This document shows positions 27,539 to 36,657 of a DNA stretch of 64,000 nucleotides, one piece after another. This DNA is from Dehalococcoidia bacterium. GTDB lineage: Bacteria > Chloroflexota > Dehalococcoidia > DSTF01 > JACRBR01. Made by a program: the position numbers and the translations under genes. The DNA lies in assembly GCA_021462855.1 (NCBI GenBank), contig JAJTXQ010000036.1, positions 62,001 to 126,000 on the forward strand. Direction: 5' to 3'. Position 1 is the first letter of the stretch; each line of letters opens with the position of its first letter. The notes below the pieces were generated by a model that saw only the letters and a list, made by a program, of their open reading frames with translations, had not been told where the DNA came from and ran no database searches.

Positions 27539-27671
27539 ATCCCCATCCTTCAGCATGCGAGACGCGAGTGTGCAGGTCGCACCTCGCCCGGCGGAACCAC
27601 AGCGTACACCGGTGACGCGGATTGCCTGGCAGATCGATGAGAAATCCGGGGCACGCCGCGCAAGACGTTGC

Positions 27672-28952
27672 TCAGGCAGGCGATGCGGCAACCTCGCGCC
27701 GAAGCACTTCGTCGTACAGCGCCAGCGTCTCCCGCGCCGTGCGCTCCCACGTGAAGTTCGCGCGGATGTGCTCGCTCGCCGCCGATCCCATCTGGCGGCA
27801 GCGCTCGGGATCGAGCAGCAGCGACTTGATCGCCTCGGCCAGCGCATCGGGATCGCCCGGCGGCACGAGGATCCCCGTCCGCCCGTCGTCGATGAACTCC
27901 GGGAACGCGCCGGCCGTCGTGGCGACGACCGCGGTGCCGCACGCCATCGCCTCGGCCGCCGGCAGGCCAAAGCCCTCGTACAGCGATGGCGACACCAGCA
28001 CCTGCGCGCTGTTGTACAGCCGCACGAGGTCCGCCGCCGCCGGCAGCCGCGGGATGTACTCGACGAACCGCTTCAGGCCGTGCTTCCACACCAGCGGCGG
28101 CACGACCTTCATGTCCTTCTCCTTCTTGTCCTTGAAGAGCAGCCGGAAGTCGATCTCGTGCTGCAGCTTCGCGCAGGCCTCGATGAGGAAGCGCGCCCCC
28201 TTGTTGCGGTCCTCCGAGTCGCCGACGAACAGGATCGTGCCGGGCTCGCGCGCCACATCTGGCAGCGGGCGCATCACTTCATGGTCCACGCCGTACGGCG
28301 TCTGGCGGATGTGCCCGAGCGGGATGTCCATCGACCGGCTCACCGACTCGGCGGAGTTGCGCGAACCCGTCAACACCATGTCGATGCGGTTCGCTACGTA
28401 CGACTGCATCCGCCACGGGAACCAGATCTCCTTCTGCACGCGCGAGACGATGTTCCGCGCCTCGCGCAGGTTGTTCGCCTTGTCGATCGCCAGCGGGTGG
28501 TGCAGGCTCGCGACGACGCGCTTCCCCATCAGCTGCTTCATCGCCAGGATGCCGTAGCCGAGTGTCTGGTTATCGTGCACCAGGTCGAACGGGCCCGACT
28601 CCGCCTCGATCTCCGCCAGCCTGCGGTAGGCCCGCACGCTGAACGTGAAGAAGAGCGACGCCAGCGATGCCCGCGTCGACGCGAACTCGTAGAAGTTCCA
28701 CGGGTGGAAGAACTCCGCGGGGTTGTGCGCGTGGTCGTACGCGTGCTCGTCGCGCCCGTTGAGGAACGCCCAGAAGCTGTACGTGTGCAGCCGGTGGTGC
28801 ACGACTGCGTCGTCGAGCCGCGGATACGGGCGCCCGGAGATGACGTGCACCTCGTGCCCGAGCCGCGCCAGCTCGCGGGTCATGTAGTGCAGGTAGACGC
28901 CCTGTCCGCCCGAATACATGTTGCCCTGGTACATGATGAAGCAGATCTTCAT
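27672..28952 (-). CDS. GT4-family glycosyltransferase (paralogue of 50758-52038)
   Basis: 426 residues from the ATG at MKICFIMYQGNMYSGGQGVY; longer starts exist but the paralogue begins at the same residue. GGQGVYLHYMTRELARLGH, VHDNQTLGYGI, VASLHHPL, ILFVGDSEDRNKGARFL and the E(x7)E motif in PSLYEGFGLPAAEAMACG give a complete GT-B fold nucleotide-sugar transferase. It most likely builds a surface polysaccharide or glycolipid. TACCGT at 28994-28999 is a possible -10. Confidence 0.87.
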   Translation of the reverse strand: MKICFIMYQGNMYSGGQGVYLHYMTRELARLGHEVHVISGRPYPRLDDAVVHHRLHTYSFWAFLNGRDEHAYDHAHNPAEFFHPWNFYEFASTRASLASLFFTFSVRAYRRLAEIEAESGPFDLVHDNQTLGYGILAMKQLMGKRVVASLHHPLAIDKANNLREARNIVSRVQKEIWFPWRMQSYVANRIDMVLTGSRNSAESVSRSMDIPLGHIRQTPYGVDHEVMRPLPDVAREPGTILFVGDSEDRNKGARFLIEACAKLQHEIDFRLLFKDKKEKDMKVVPPLVWKHGLKRFVEYIPRLPAAADLVRLYNSAQVLVSPSLYEGFGLPAAEAMACGTAVVATTAGAFPEFIDDGRTGILVPPGDPDALAEAIKSLLLDPERCRQMGSAASEHIRANFTWERTARETLALYDEVLRREVAASPA

Positions 28953-29039
28953 CCGCCGGCCGTCTCCACCTTGCGCGGCGCGCATGTCACGTAACGGTAG
29001 CAACGTTCGCTCCCTGCATCACGCCGCGGCGGCGGTGGC

Positions 29040-29549
29040 TCACTCGGTGTCCGACCACTCCGCCTCATCGGTCCACTCATCGGGCGTCAGGTCGAGCGCG
29101 CGCGCCGGCGGCGAAGGCGGCTCCTCCGGCGCCAGCTCCCCTGCCTCCGCCGAAGTCACCTGCACGAGCTGGATGCTCAGCCCGTGCGTCGCCGCCTGGG
29201 ACACGAACGCCGAGCGCACGCCGGGCGTCGCCTCGACCGGCTGGCTCACGGGCACGCCGCGTCCGGTCAGCTCGGCGACCGCGGCATCGAGGTCATCGAC
29301 CTCCAGCGCGAGGTTGTAGAAGCCCTCGCCCTTACGCTCCAGGAATCGCATGAGCGTGCTGTCCGCAGCCAGCGGCGCGGCGAGCTGCAGCGTCGCATCG
29401 CCGATCGCGAGGTCGCGGGTCCGCACGCCGAAGGCGGCCACGTCGCGCTCGGGCGACGGATCGGCGCCGAGCAGCGCGGCGAACGTCGCCTCGGCGCGCG
29501 CGGCGTCGCGCACGGCCAGCGTCAGGTGGTGGATGCCGAGGATGCGCAT
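29040..29549 (-). CDS. VOC-superfamily protein, methylmalonyl-CoA epimerase-like but ligand-poor
   Basis: 169 residues. The paired beta-alpha-beta-beta-beta fold is evident from IHHLTLAVRDAARAEATF, LGADPSPERD, FLERKGEGFYNLALEVDDL and LSIQLVQV, and the layout matches methylmalonyl-CoA epimerase. The usual GLHHI block, which supplies a metal histidine, reads GFYNL, and the last glutamate ligand reads Q. A canonical epimerase is therefore doubtful. The acidic tail after residue 130 is unusual. TACCAT nine bases upstream of the ATG suggests a near-leaderless transcript. Confidence 0.7.
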   Translation of the reverse strand: MRILGIHHLTLAVRDAARAEATFAALLGADPSPERDVAAFGVRTRDLAIGDATLQLAAPLAADSTLMRFLERKGEGFYNLALEVDDLDAAVAELTGRGVPVSQPVEATPGVRSAFVSQAATHGLSIQLVQVTSAEAGELAPEEPPSPPARALDLTPDEWTDEAEWSDTE

Positions 29550-29558
29550 CGTGCGGGC

Positions 29559-29564
29559 ATGGTA
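29559..29564 (-). promoter_or_regulatory. -10-like TACCAT upstream of the VOC gene
   Basis: TACCAT on the minus strand ends nine bases before the ATG at 29549; no Shine-Dalgarno sequence between. Confidence 0.45.
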
Positions 29565-29583
29565 TCGGCGCGCGAGGCCGGCG

Positions 29584-30855
29584 TCACGGCGTCGTCTCGC
29601 GACAGGCGCCGGGCGCGTTGTCGGCGTTGCCGCTCAGGCGGTTGCCCTCGATCGTCACCGCGCCGACGCGCCATACGCAGATCGCCGACCCCCGGTTGTC
29701 GAAGATGTCATTGTCGACGATCCGCCCCAGTGACGTGTTCACATACGACACACCGATGCCGCGGTTGCCGTGGACGCGAGAATTCATCACGTCGAGGTTC
29801 GCCCCCTGCGCGAGCACGCCGCCGCCGAGCGTGCCTGTCTCGGCGAGCACCACGCTGTCGCGGATGACCGCGCGGTTGATCAGCCCCGCCGCGCGGATGC
29901 GGTCATCGGGGCGGATCTGCGGGTACTTGAGCGGGTCGGGGTACGCGCGCGCCTCGATCGCGTGCTCCTCGTTCAAGGCGTACTCGTCGCCGTCGGACGA
30001 GAACGTGGAGCCCCAGGCGAACAGGCCGCTGAGCTCGTTGCTCCACACGCGGTTGTTGCGGAACGTGCCCCGCGTCCCCGGGAACAGCACGATGCCCGTG
30101 CTGCCGCTCGCCTGGATCACGTTCGTGTCGAGGATCACGTTCGCCGCCCCGACGAACGCGCGCAAGTCGCGCAGGTAGCACTCCGGCACCTCGACGAATC
30201 CCGGCGGCAACAGCGCGCACGGCGTCTGCCCGGCGAACACGCCCGGGCCCGCGTTGTCCGAGATGATGTTCCGCACGACGGTCGTCGTCGCCGTCTCGCC
30301 GACCGTCGACACGCCGACACCGCCGTTCAGGAACACCCAGTTGCGCTCGACCGTCACGTTCGCGCCGCGCCGCGTCAGGATGCCGTCGGCGGACATGGCG
30401 TACACGAACGAGTCCGACACCGTGCCTGTGGAGTTGACGTCGTAGTGGATGCCGATCGCGCCGCCGCCAATGTCCATGCGCGCGAAGCGCACGTTCGTGC
30501 TGCGCCAGATGTAGGCGTTCGACGGGTAGCCGAAGAACAGCGTGAAATCCTCGAACAGCAGGTCGCTGCTGTTGAAGACGAGCAGCCCGTCGGCAGCGCC
30601 GCCCGCGACGATCGTCCTGCCAGCGCCGGCGCCGCGCAACGTCACGCCGCCCTTGCTCTCGAACCGCAGCGGCCCGCGGTACACGCCCTCCGCCATGCAG
30701 ATCACGTCGCCGCGCGAAGCGGTGTCGATCGCCGCCTGGATGTCCCCCGGCGACGCGCTGCGCGCGCACTCCGCAGCCGCCGTCACGCGCGGCGCATCGC
30801 CGGACATCGCGGACACGCCGGCGACCGCCAGCGCGAGGATCAGCAGCCGCCTCAT
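29584..30855 (-). CDS. Secreted right-handed beta-helix protein
   Basis: 423 residues from the ATG with GGGAGGTG upstream. A signal peptide (LLILALAVAGVSAMS) precedes DIQAAIDTASRGDVICMAEGVY, the opening used by parallel beta-helix proteins of the NosD/pectate-lyase-like kind. Repeats such as DGILTRRGANVTVERNWVF, GVGVSTVGETATTTVVRN, GIVLFPGTRGTFRNNRVW and GIGVSYVNTSLGRIVDNDIF continue the coil. Four cysteines may form two disulfides. It could bind or cleave a polysaccharide; no catalytic motif is certain. Confidence 0.82.
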   Translation of the reverse strand: MRRLLILALAVAGVSAMSGDAPRVTAAAECARSASPGDIQAAIDTASRGDVICMAEGVYRGPLRFESKGGVTLRGAGAGRTIVAGGAADGLLVFNSSDLLFEDFTLFFGYPSNAYIWRSTNVRFARMDIGGGAIGIHYDVNSTGTVSDSFVYAMSADGILTRRGANVTVERNWVFLNGGVGVSTVGETATTTVVRNIISDNAGPGVFAGQTPCALLPPGFVEVPECYLRDLRAFVGAANVILDTNVIQASGSTGIVLFPGTRGTFRNNRVWSNELSGLFAWGSTFSSDGDEYALNEEHAIEARAYPDPLKYPQIRPDDRIRAAGLINRAVIRDSVVLAETGTLGGGVLAQGANLDVMNSRVHGNRGIGVSYVNTSLGRIVDNDIFDNRGSAICVWRVGAVTIEGNRLSGNADNAPGACRETTP

Positions 30856-30944
30856 CTTCACACCTCCCGTCCGCTGCCGCATGATGACTCGGGCGGCGCG
30901 CGCGTTGCGATGGAACACCGCGGGTCACGCGCGTGGCGCGCCGG

Positions 30945-31853
30945 CTACGGCGCCTCTACGGCGTTACGCAGCACGCCGATCGCCGGGATCTCAGCCTCGA
31001 CGACGTCGCCCGGGCGGAGCCACTCCGGCGGCGTGCGCCCCATGCCGACACCCGATGGCGTGCCGGTCATCAGCACATCGCCGGGGAACAACGTCATGCC
31101 GGCCGACCACTCGGCGATCAGCCGCGCGACGCCGAAGATCATCAGCGACGTGTTCGACCGCTGCTTCTCCGCGCCGTTGACGCGCAGGCACAGGTCGAGC
31201 GCCTGCGGGTCGCTGATCTCGTCGGCTGTCACGATCGCCGGCCCGAGCGGCAGAAAGCCATCGAGGCTCTTGCCCTTGTACCACTGCCCGTGCCGCTGCT
31301 GCAGGTCGCGCGCCGTGATGTCGTTGCCGACCGTGTAGCCGAAGACGTGCGACAGCGCGTCAGGTTCGGCGATGTCGCGCCCCTCGCGGCCGATGACCAC
31401 CGCGAGTTCGACCTCCCAGTCGATCGCCTCGCTCACGTGGCCGTGCCACGGGATCGCGGCGCCCGGGCCGATGACGCACGACGGCGGCTTGGTGAAGAAC
31501 ACCGGGTACGCCGGCGGCGGCGCGTCCCCCTGCACCGACTTCGATTCGGCGACGTGCTCGCGATAGTTCAGCCCCACGCACACGACGTTGCGCGCCGGCC
31601 GCGGGATCGGCGCGAGCAACTGCACGTCGCCGAGCGCGACGCCCGCCGCCGAGTCGCCGGCGAGCCGCGCGGCGATCGCGCGCGCGCAGGCGAGCGCCGG
31701 CTCGCCGGCGCGGATGAACGCCGCCATGTCGTCGTGGCAATCGGGCAGCGCGAGCGCCTTCGCCGCCGCCGCGAGGTTCACGACACGCTCGCCGAGGACC
31801 AGCCCCAGGTGGTCCGCTCCGCCATCGCGTTCTCGGTAGGTGACGAGTCTCAC
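30945..31853 (-). CDS. Fumarylacetoacetate hydrolase-family enzyme
   Basis: 302 residues. VGLNYREHVAES, PVFFTKPPS, DWEVELAVVIG, YTVGNDITARDLQ, WYKGKSLDGFLPLGP and TGTPSGVG are the FAH core with its metal-binding glutamates and aspartate. Family reactions include acylpyruvate hydrolysis, oxaloacetate decarboxylation and 2-hydroxyhepta-diene-dioate isomerisation. The N-terminal 70 residues are the usual variable domain. The GTG start comes one base after the stop of the GAF-protein gene, so the two are transcribed together. Confidence 0.88.
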   Translation of the reverse strand: MRLVTYRERDGGADHLGLVLGERVVNLAAAAKALALPDCHDDMAAFIRAGEPALACARAIAARLAGDSAAGVALGDVQLLAPIPRPARNVVCVGLNYREHVAESKSVQGDAPPPAYPVFFTKPPSCVIGPGAAIPWHGHVSEAIDWEVELAVVIGREGRDIAEPDALSHVFGYTVGNDITARDLQQRHGQWYKGKSLDGFLPLGPAIVTADEISDPQALDLCLRVNGAEKQRSNTSLMIFGVARLIAEWSAGMTLFPGDVLMTGTPSGVGMGRTPPEWLRPGDVVEAEIPAIGVLRNAVEAP

Positions 31854-31854
31854 G

Positions 31855-32424
31855 CTAGTACCACGACCGCGCGATCACGAGCCCCGCGTGGTGCGCGAGC
31901 ACATCGAGCATCTGCCTGTCGGCGTCGCCGAATTGCTTGCCGCCCGTGCGGTCGGTCACGTACAGCGCGCCGCGCACCTCGCCGCCGGCGAAGATCGCCA
32001 CGCCGAGCAACTCGCGCATGGGCGGGTGCTTCGGCGGGAACCCGAACGCCTTGCCATCCGTCGAAACATCCTTCAGGTGCACCGGCAGCCCGTCCTGCCG
32101 CATCGTGCCCAGCGGACCGTGGCCCTGCGGCGGCCCCTTCAGCTTCGAAAGCGCGTCGGCCGGCATGCCGCTGACGATGAACCCCTCGACGTAATCGTCC
32201 GCGCCGGTGACGGCGAGCGCGCCGTAGGTCGCGTGCGTCAGCGCGTGCGCGACATCGACAATGTGCTGCAGCGCATCGTGCGGGGTTGCCGGCGGCGACT
32301 TGCGGTTCCGCGACGCCAGCTCGCGCAGCGCCCGGTACTCCGGGTCGCGCGACACGCCTCTGCGCCGCGAACCGATCGCCTCCTCGACGCGGCCGGCGAG
32401 CTCCTGCTGGACCTTGCTGCTCAC
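31855..32424 (-). CDS. GAF-domain protein
   Basis: 189 residues from a GTG. After an N-terminal basic helix (SSKVQQELAGRVEEAIGSRR), a single GAF domain spans about 50-189: DALQHIVDVAHALTHATYGALAVTG, PPQGHGPLGTMRQDG, LGVAIFAGGEVRGALYVTD and FGDADRQMLDVLAHHAGLVI. There is no output domain, so it may be a small-molecule or redox sensor acting through partners. A TAGGCT six bases before the GTG suggests a leaderless mRNA. Confidence 0.8.
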   Translation of the reverse strand: MSSKVQQELAGRVEEAIGSRRRGVSRDPEYRALRELASRNRKSPPATPHDALQHIVDVAHALTHATYGALAVTGADDYVEGFIVSGMPADALSKLKGPPQGHGPLGTMRQDGLPVHLKDVSTDGKAFGFPPKHPPMRELLGVAIFAGGEVRGALYVTDRTGGKQFGDADRQMLDVLAHHAGLVIARSWY

Positions 32425-32430
32425 GCACCC

Positions 32431-32436
32431 AGCCTA
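32431..32436 (-). promoter_or_regulatory. -10-like TAGGCT, leaderless GTG start
   Basis: TAGGCT on the minus strand ends six bases before the GTG at 32424 of the GAF-protein gene. Confidence 0.5.
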
Positions 32437-32461
32437 GCGCGCCCGCCCGGCGCGAAACAGG

Positions 32462-33349
32462 CTACGCCCGCGCCACCGGCTCCACCCACGCTGCCTCGCG
32501 ACCCAGCGTGCGGTCGATGAACTGCGTGATCGCCGGTACGACCAGGTCCGGTGCGATGTCGGAGTGGCCGCCTGCCGGGAATGCGACGTACGTCTTCGGC
32601 TCGGGCGCCGCCTCGAAGACGCGCTGGCCCATTCGCTCCGGCACCGTCAGGTCGCTGTCGCCGTGCATCACGAGCAGCGGCCGGTCGAGGCGCCGGATCT
32701 TCGACAGCGTGTCGTAGTTCGTGAGCGGCAGCCATGGCGCCAGCGCGAACACGCCGCGCAGCAGCGGCGACCGGTCGGTCGCCAGCCCGCGCACCGAGGT
32801 GAAGGGCGCCCGCAGGATCAGCCCTGCCGACGGCTCGCGCATCGCCAGCCCGGTAGCCACGCCCGTGCCGAGCGAGAACCCGTAGAAGAAGATCGTCGCC
32901 GGGTCGACCTCGCCGCGCTGGTACAGCCACGCCAGCGCCGCCGCCGCATCCAGGTACGTGCCCGGCTCGGTCGTGACGCCGCCGTTCCGCCCGTATCCGC
33001 GATAGTCGAACAGCAGGAAGTTGGCCTTGATCCCGCGCAGGAACGCGCGGAACGCCTCGACACGGTCATCGCCGAGCCACATGTCGCTGGCGTTGTAGCT
33101 GGTGCCATGCATGAAGAGGATCGTCGGCGCGCCGGGCTCCTCCGCGGGGAACCACCAGCCCTGCAGCTCGATCCCGTCCGCGGTGAAGATGCGCGCTTCC
33201 TCGTACGGCAGGCCGAGCGCGCCGGGCGGCTCCGGGTGCCACGGCCCGGCGTAGAAGATGCGCGGCCGGATCATCCGCTCGGACGCAACCGTAAGCGCGA
33301 TCCCCGGCGCCGAGAGCGCCGCCGCGGCACAGGCCATCCGTCTCAGCAT
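32462..33349 (-). CDS. Alpha/beta hydrolase, BEM46-like, probably exported or membrane-attached
   Basis: 295 residues. The N-terminus (MACAAAALSAPGIALTVAS) is hydrophobic and looks like a signal or anchor. The hydrolase core has TILFMHGTSYN, FDYRGYGRNGG, the nucleophile elbow GFSLGTG, an acid in MHGDSDLTVP and a histidine in PAGGHSDIA. BEM46/ABHD13-type proteins are poorly characterised serine hydrolases. It is unrelated in detail to the three tandem hydrolases at 5.3-7.9 kb. Confidence 0.82.
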   Translation of the reverse strand: MLRRMACAAAALSAPGIALTVASERMIRPRIFYAGPWHPEPPGALGLPYEEARIFTADGIELQGWWFPAEEPGAPTILFMHGTSYNASDMWLGDDRVEAFRAFLRGIKANFLLFDYRGYGRNGGVTTEPGTYLDAAAALAWLYQRGEVDPATIFFYGFSLGTGVATGLAMREPSAGLILRAPFTSVRGLATDRSPLLRGVFALAPWLPLTNYDTLSKIRRLDRPLLVMHGDSDLTVPERMGQRVFEAAPEPKTYVAFPAGGHSDIAPDLVVPAITQFIDRTLGREAAWVEPVARA

Positions 33350-33355
33350 ACGGCG

Positions 33356-33361
33356 AGTGTA
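33356..33361 (-). promoter_or_regulatory. -10-like TACACT, leaderless start
   Basis: TACACT on the minus strand ends six bases before the ATG at 33349 of the BEM46-like gene. Confidence 0.5.
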
Positions 33362-33388
33362 GCGAAGCCGGGTGAAGGCCTCACGCCG

Positions 33389-33997
33389 TCACCGCCGCAG
33401 CATCGCCGCGAGCCGCGCGCGCACACCAGGCCATTCGTCGTCGAGGATGCTGAACCAGACGGTGTCGCGCATCACCCCGTGTTGCACGCGCATGTGGCGG
33501 CGGAAGATGCCCTCCTCCTTCGCGCCGATACGGGCGATGGCGCGGCGCGACTGCTCATTCCGGAAGTCGGTCTTCAATTCGACCCGCACGCACCCGAGGG
33601 TCTCGAAACAGTGCCGCAGGATGAGGAACTTGCACTCCGTGTTGATCGGCGTGCGCTGGACGCGCCGCGCCAGCCACGTCCACCCGACCTCCACGCGCAG
33701 GTCCGCCGGCGAGATGGCGAGCAGCCGCGTCGACCCGACGATCGCGCCACTGGCGCGTTCGATGATCGCCCACGGAAGGGCGCTGCCCGCGGCCTGGGCG
33801 TCGAGCGCGTCACGCACGAGCCGCTCGAAGTCAGCGCGCGTGTAGGGCGTCCACGGCATCCAGCGGAAGATCTCCGGATCGCGGCCTGCCGCTGCCAGGC
33901 CATCGACGTGCGTCAGCGCAAGCGGCTCGAGCCGCGCGTGCTCGCCCTCGAGCGTCACCGGGCGGACATCGAGCGGGTCAGGGTGCGGGGGTGGCAT
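33389..33997 (-). CDS. GNAT acetyltransferase, RimJ/RimL-like
   Basis: 202 residues from the ATG at 33997, which overlaps the CoA-transferase gene by 20 bases. LEGEHARLEPLALTHVDGL, FRWMPWTPYTRADFE, GSTRLLAISPADLRVEVGW, NTECKFLILRHCFETLGCVR and NEQSRRAIARIGAKEEG follow the RimJ/RimL (Acetyltransf_3) pattern, including the segment that binds the pantetheine arm. Such enzymes acetylate N-terminal amines or small molecules; the target is unknown. Confidence 0.82.
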   Translation of the reverse strand: MPPPHPDPLDVRPVTLEGEHARLEPLALTHVDGLAAAGRDPEIFRWMPWTPYTRADFERLVRDALDAQAAGSALPWAIIERASGAIVGSTRLLAISPADLRVEVGWTWLARRVQRTPINTECKFLILRHCFETLGCVRVELKTDFRNEQSRRAIARIGAKEEGIFRRHMRVQHGVMRDTVWFSILDDEWPGVRARLAAMLRR

Positions 33998-35354
33998 CGG
34001 CGCCGGCAATCCCAAGCTGCTCGCGGTAGTCGGCATCGATCCGCTGCAGGATGCCTGCCTCGACATAGCGCTCGTACGGCAGTTTGAGCGCCATCGCGAT
34101 CAGCTGGCCGGGCACCGGCAGCCGCGGCTTCGTGTCGATGATGCCGTCGGCGGCGAGCTGCGCGATCTGCTCGTCGTTGTAGCCGATCTCGCGCAGCACT
34201 TCTTCGTTGTGCTCGCCGAGGAGCGGCGACGGGCGGCGCGGCGCCGTTTCGAAGCGCGTAAACCGCGCCGCGAGGTGGCGCTGGACCGGCCGCCGGCCGA
34301 CCGGCTCCTGGTCGATGACGTCGAACCGCTTCCGCGCCGCGAAGTGCGGGTCACGCAGCACGTCGCTGCCGTCGAGGACCGCCGCCGCCTTGACGCCGGC
34401 CGCCTGCAACGCGTGCATCACGTCGTACATATCCCGCTGCGACGTCCACTGCGAGATCGCCGCGTCCAGCTCGTCGTGGTGCTCGAAGCGCGCGAGCACC
34501 GTCGCGTATCGCTCGTCCGACGCCCACTCGCCGTGGCCCATCGTCCGCGCCATCGCCGCGAACTCGGCGTCGTTCCCGCACGAGATCACGGCCCAGCGAT
34601 CGGCGCCCGCGCACGGGTAACAGCCCTGCGGCGCCGACCAGTCGCTGCGGTTGCCGCGGCGCGGTGTGTTCTCGCCGTTCATCTGCTGCTCGATCAGCGC
34701 CGCGCCCACGATCGGGATCGCCGCCTCCTGCTCGCTCAGGTCGATGTACTGGCCCTTGCCGGTGCGCCGGCGGTAATGCAACGCCGTCAGCACCGCGCCC
34801 GCGCCGATGAAGCCCGAGTACGGGTCGGTGAACGATAGCCCGGACCGCACCGGCGGGCCGCCGGCGTACCCGGTGATCGATGACAGCCCGGATGCCGGCT
34901 CGAGCCCCATGCCATAGGCGCCCATGTCGCGGTTGGGGCCGTACTGGCCGTAGCCGGAGAGCGAGATCATGATCAGGTCGGGCTTGACCTGCGCCAGGTC
35001 CCTGTACCCGAGACCCCAGTGCTCCATCACGCGCGGCGTGAAGCTCTCGGCGACGACGTCCGAGCCGGCGACGAGCTTCTTGAACACGTCGATGCCCTCC
35101 GGCTTCGACATGTCGAGCATCATCTCGCGCTTGTTGGCGTTGCGGATGATGAAGTACGAGGCATAGTGCCACGGCTCGCCGTCGCCGTCGTTGTCGGTGA
35201 TGATCAGGTTGCGCGTCACGTCGATGCGCATCGGCGCCTCGAAGCGAATCACGTCAGCGCCGAGGTCGGCGAGGATGCGCGTGCACGTCGGCCCCGCGAA
35301 CACGTGCGTCAGGTCGATCACGCGCACGCCGTCGAGCGGTCGCTGGTCGCTCAT
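33978..35354 (-). CDS. Class III (CaiB/BaiF) CoA-transferase family protein, first of a pair
   Basis: 458 residues. LDGVRVIDLTHVFAGPTCTRILADLGADVI, KREMMLDMSKPEG, LSGYGQYGP, GKGQYIDLSEQEAAI and ARKRFDVIDQEPVG are CaiB/BaiF blocks. Family enzymes move CoA between carboxylic acids through an aspartyl intermediate. By my hand alignment the position of the formyl-CoA-transferase aspartate holds glycine, though an aspartate lies five residues earlier (PNRDMGAY). The ATG overlaps the stop of the second copy (ATGA), and a heteromeric enzyme, as known for BbsEF-type transferases, is a reasonable inference. Confidence 0.85.
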   Translation of the reverse strand: MSDQRPLDGVRVIDLTHVFAGPTCTRILADLGADVIRFEAPMRIDVTRNLIITDNDGDGEPWHYASYFIIRNANKREMMLDMSKPEGIDVFKKLVAGSDVVAESFTPRVMEHWGLGYRDLAQVKPDLIMISLSGYGQYGPNRDMGAYGMGLEPASGLSSITGYAGGPPVRSGLSFTDPYSGFIGAGAVLTALHYRRRTGKGQYIDLSEQEAAIPIVGAALIEQQMNGENTPRRGNRSDWSAPQGCYPCAGADRWAVISCGNDAEFAAMARTMGHGEWASDERYATVLARFEHHDELDAAISQWTSQRDMYDVMHALQAAGVKAAAVLDGSDVLRDPHFAARKRFDVIDQEPVGRRPVQRHLAARFTRFETAPRRPSPLLGEHNEEVLREIGYNDEQIAQLAADGIIDTKPRLPVPGQLIAMALKLPYERYVEAGILQRIDADYREQLGIAGADATPAP

Positions 35355-36574
35355 ATCACACCCCTGTCGCTCAGCACGCCGAGTTCATCCTGCGAGTAGC
35401 CGAGCTGCGACAGCACCTCCGCGTTCGCTTCGCCGAGCGCCGGGGCCGCCGACAACGGCGCCAGCGGCGTCTCGCTCATCTTGAACGGCGCGACGGGCAG
35501 CTTCAGCGTGCCGGCATGCGGGTGCTCCACCCCGGCAAAGAACTCGCGCTCGGCGAGATGCGCATCATCGAGCAGGTCGCTGGCGTACGGCACATACGCG
35601 AACGGCATGCGCAACGCCTGCGCCGTCTGCACGATCTCGTCTGCGCCGTGCGTCGAGAGGTACGGCCGCGCCAGCTCGTCGAACTCGCGCCAGCGGATCA
35701 TCCGCTCGCCCGGAGACATGAACAGCGGGTGCGCGTTGAGGTCAACATCCTCGAGGAGCAGCGCCATCGGCGAGATCGTGTCTTTGTTGAGCGGCGTGGG
35801 AAAGCCGCCGGCGCCCGGGATCATCACCACGTGCCCGTCGGCGCACTCCACGATGTCTTGCGGGTAGCCGAAGATGTGCCGCGAGTAGTAGCGCCGGCGG
35901 ACCGCGCCCTGGAACGCGTACATCGCCGCGTTGTATTCGTCGGCGGCCGCCGCGGCATCGCACATCGCCACATCGACGTGGTCGCCGCCGCCGTTGCGCG
36001 CGCGGTTCGCCAGCGCCGCGAGGATCCCGGCCCAAAGCTGGACGCCGCCGAGATACGCACCCGGTTCGCCACCCGTCGACAGCGGTTCGCGCTCAGGCTC
36101 GCCGGTGTTGTACATGATCGAGCTCATCGCCATCGCCGTCAGGCTGTTGCCGGCGTACTCCGCGTACGGGCCCGTCGCCCCGAACGGCGTCACCTGCGCG
36201 AACACCAGCTCCGGGAACTCCATGCGCAGGCCGTCGTACGACAGTCCCCACGCGCGCAGGGTCGATGGCCGCTCGGACGTCACGAACACGTCGGCGTTCG
36301 CCAGCATCTTCTTCAGCACCACCTGGCCGGACGCGACGGAAACGTCGAGCGTGACGCTGCGCTTGCTCGTGTTGAGGAGCAGGAACAGGCCCGAGCGCTC
36401 CGGGTCCGGCGTGTGCCCGGGGAACGGACCGAGGCGCCGGGCGAAGTCGCCGCCCGGCGGTTCGACCTTCGTGACGCTGGCGCCGGCGTCGGCCAGCAGC
36501 TTCGTGGCGTACGGACCGGCGATCCCCTCCGAGATATCGACGACCCGCACGTCGGTCAACGCGCGCTCAGGCAT
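35351..36574 (-). CDS. Class III (CaiB/BaiF) CoA-transferase family protein, second of a pair
   Basis: 407 residues with GGGAGTG upstream of the ATG. VRVVDISEGIAGPYATKLLADAGASVTKVEPPGGD, KRSVTLDVSVASGQ, FGATGPYAEYAG and GGVQLWAGILAAL are the family blocks. The active-site aspartate expected about eight residues after GPY is replaced by Asn-Ser (AGNSLTAMAMSS). This copy may be the non-catalytic partner of its neighbour or may use a different residue. TATCCT at 36611-36616 (minus strand) is a possible -10. Confidence 0.85.
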   Translation of the reverse strand: MPERALTDVRVVDISEGIAGPYATKLLADAGASVTKVEPPGGDFARRLGPFPGHTPDPERSGLFLLLNTSKRSVTLDVSVASGQVVLKKMLANADVFVTSERPSTLRAWGLSYDGLRMEFPELVFAQVTPFGATGPYAEYAGNSLTAMAMSSIMYNTGEPEREPLSTGGEPGAYLGGVQLWAGILAALANRARNGGGDHVDVAMCDAAAAADEYNAAMYAFQGAVRRRYYSRHIFGYPQDIVECADGHVVMIPGAGGFPTPLNKDTISPMALLLEDVDLNAHPLFMSPGERMIRWREFDELARPYLSTHGADEIVQTAQALRMPFAYVPYASDLLDDAHLAEREFFAGVEHPHAGTLKLPVAPFKMSETPLAPLSAAPALGEANAEVLSQLGYSQDELGVLSDRGVI

Positions 36575-36657
36575 GGTGCACTCCCGTGGATCCGGCGTTT
36601 GAGGCGATCAGAGGATACGGCGGGCCCGCCGGCCGATCAATTTGCGCCTCCCGGCAG

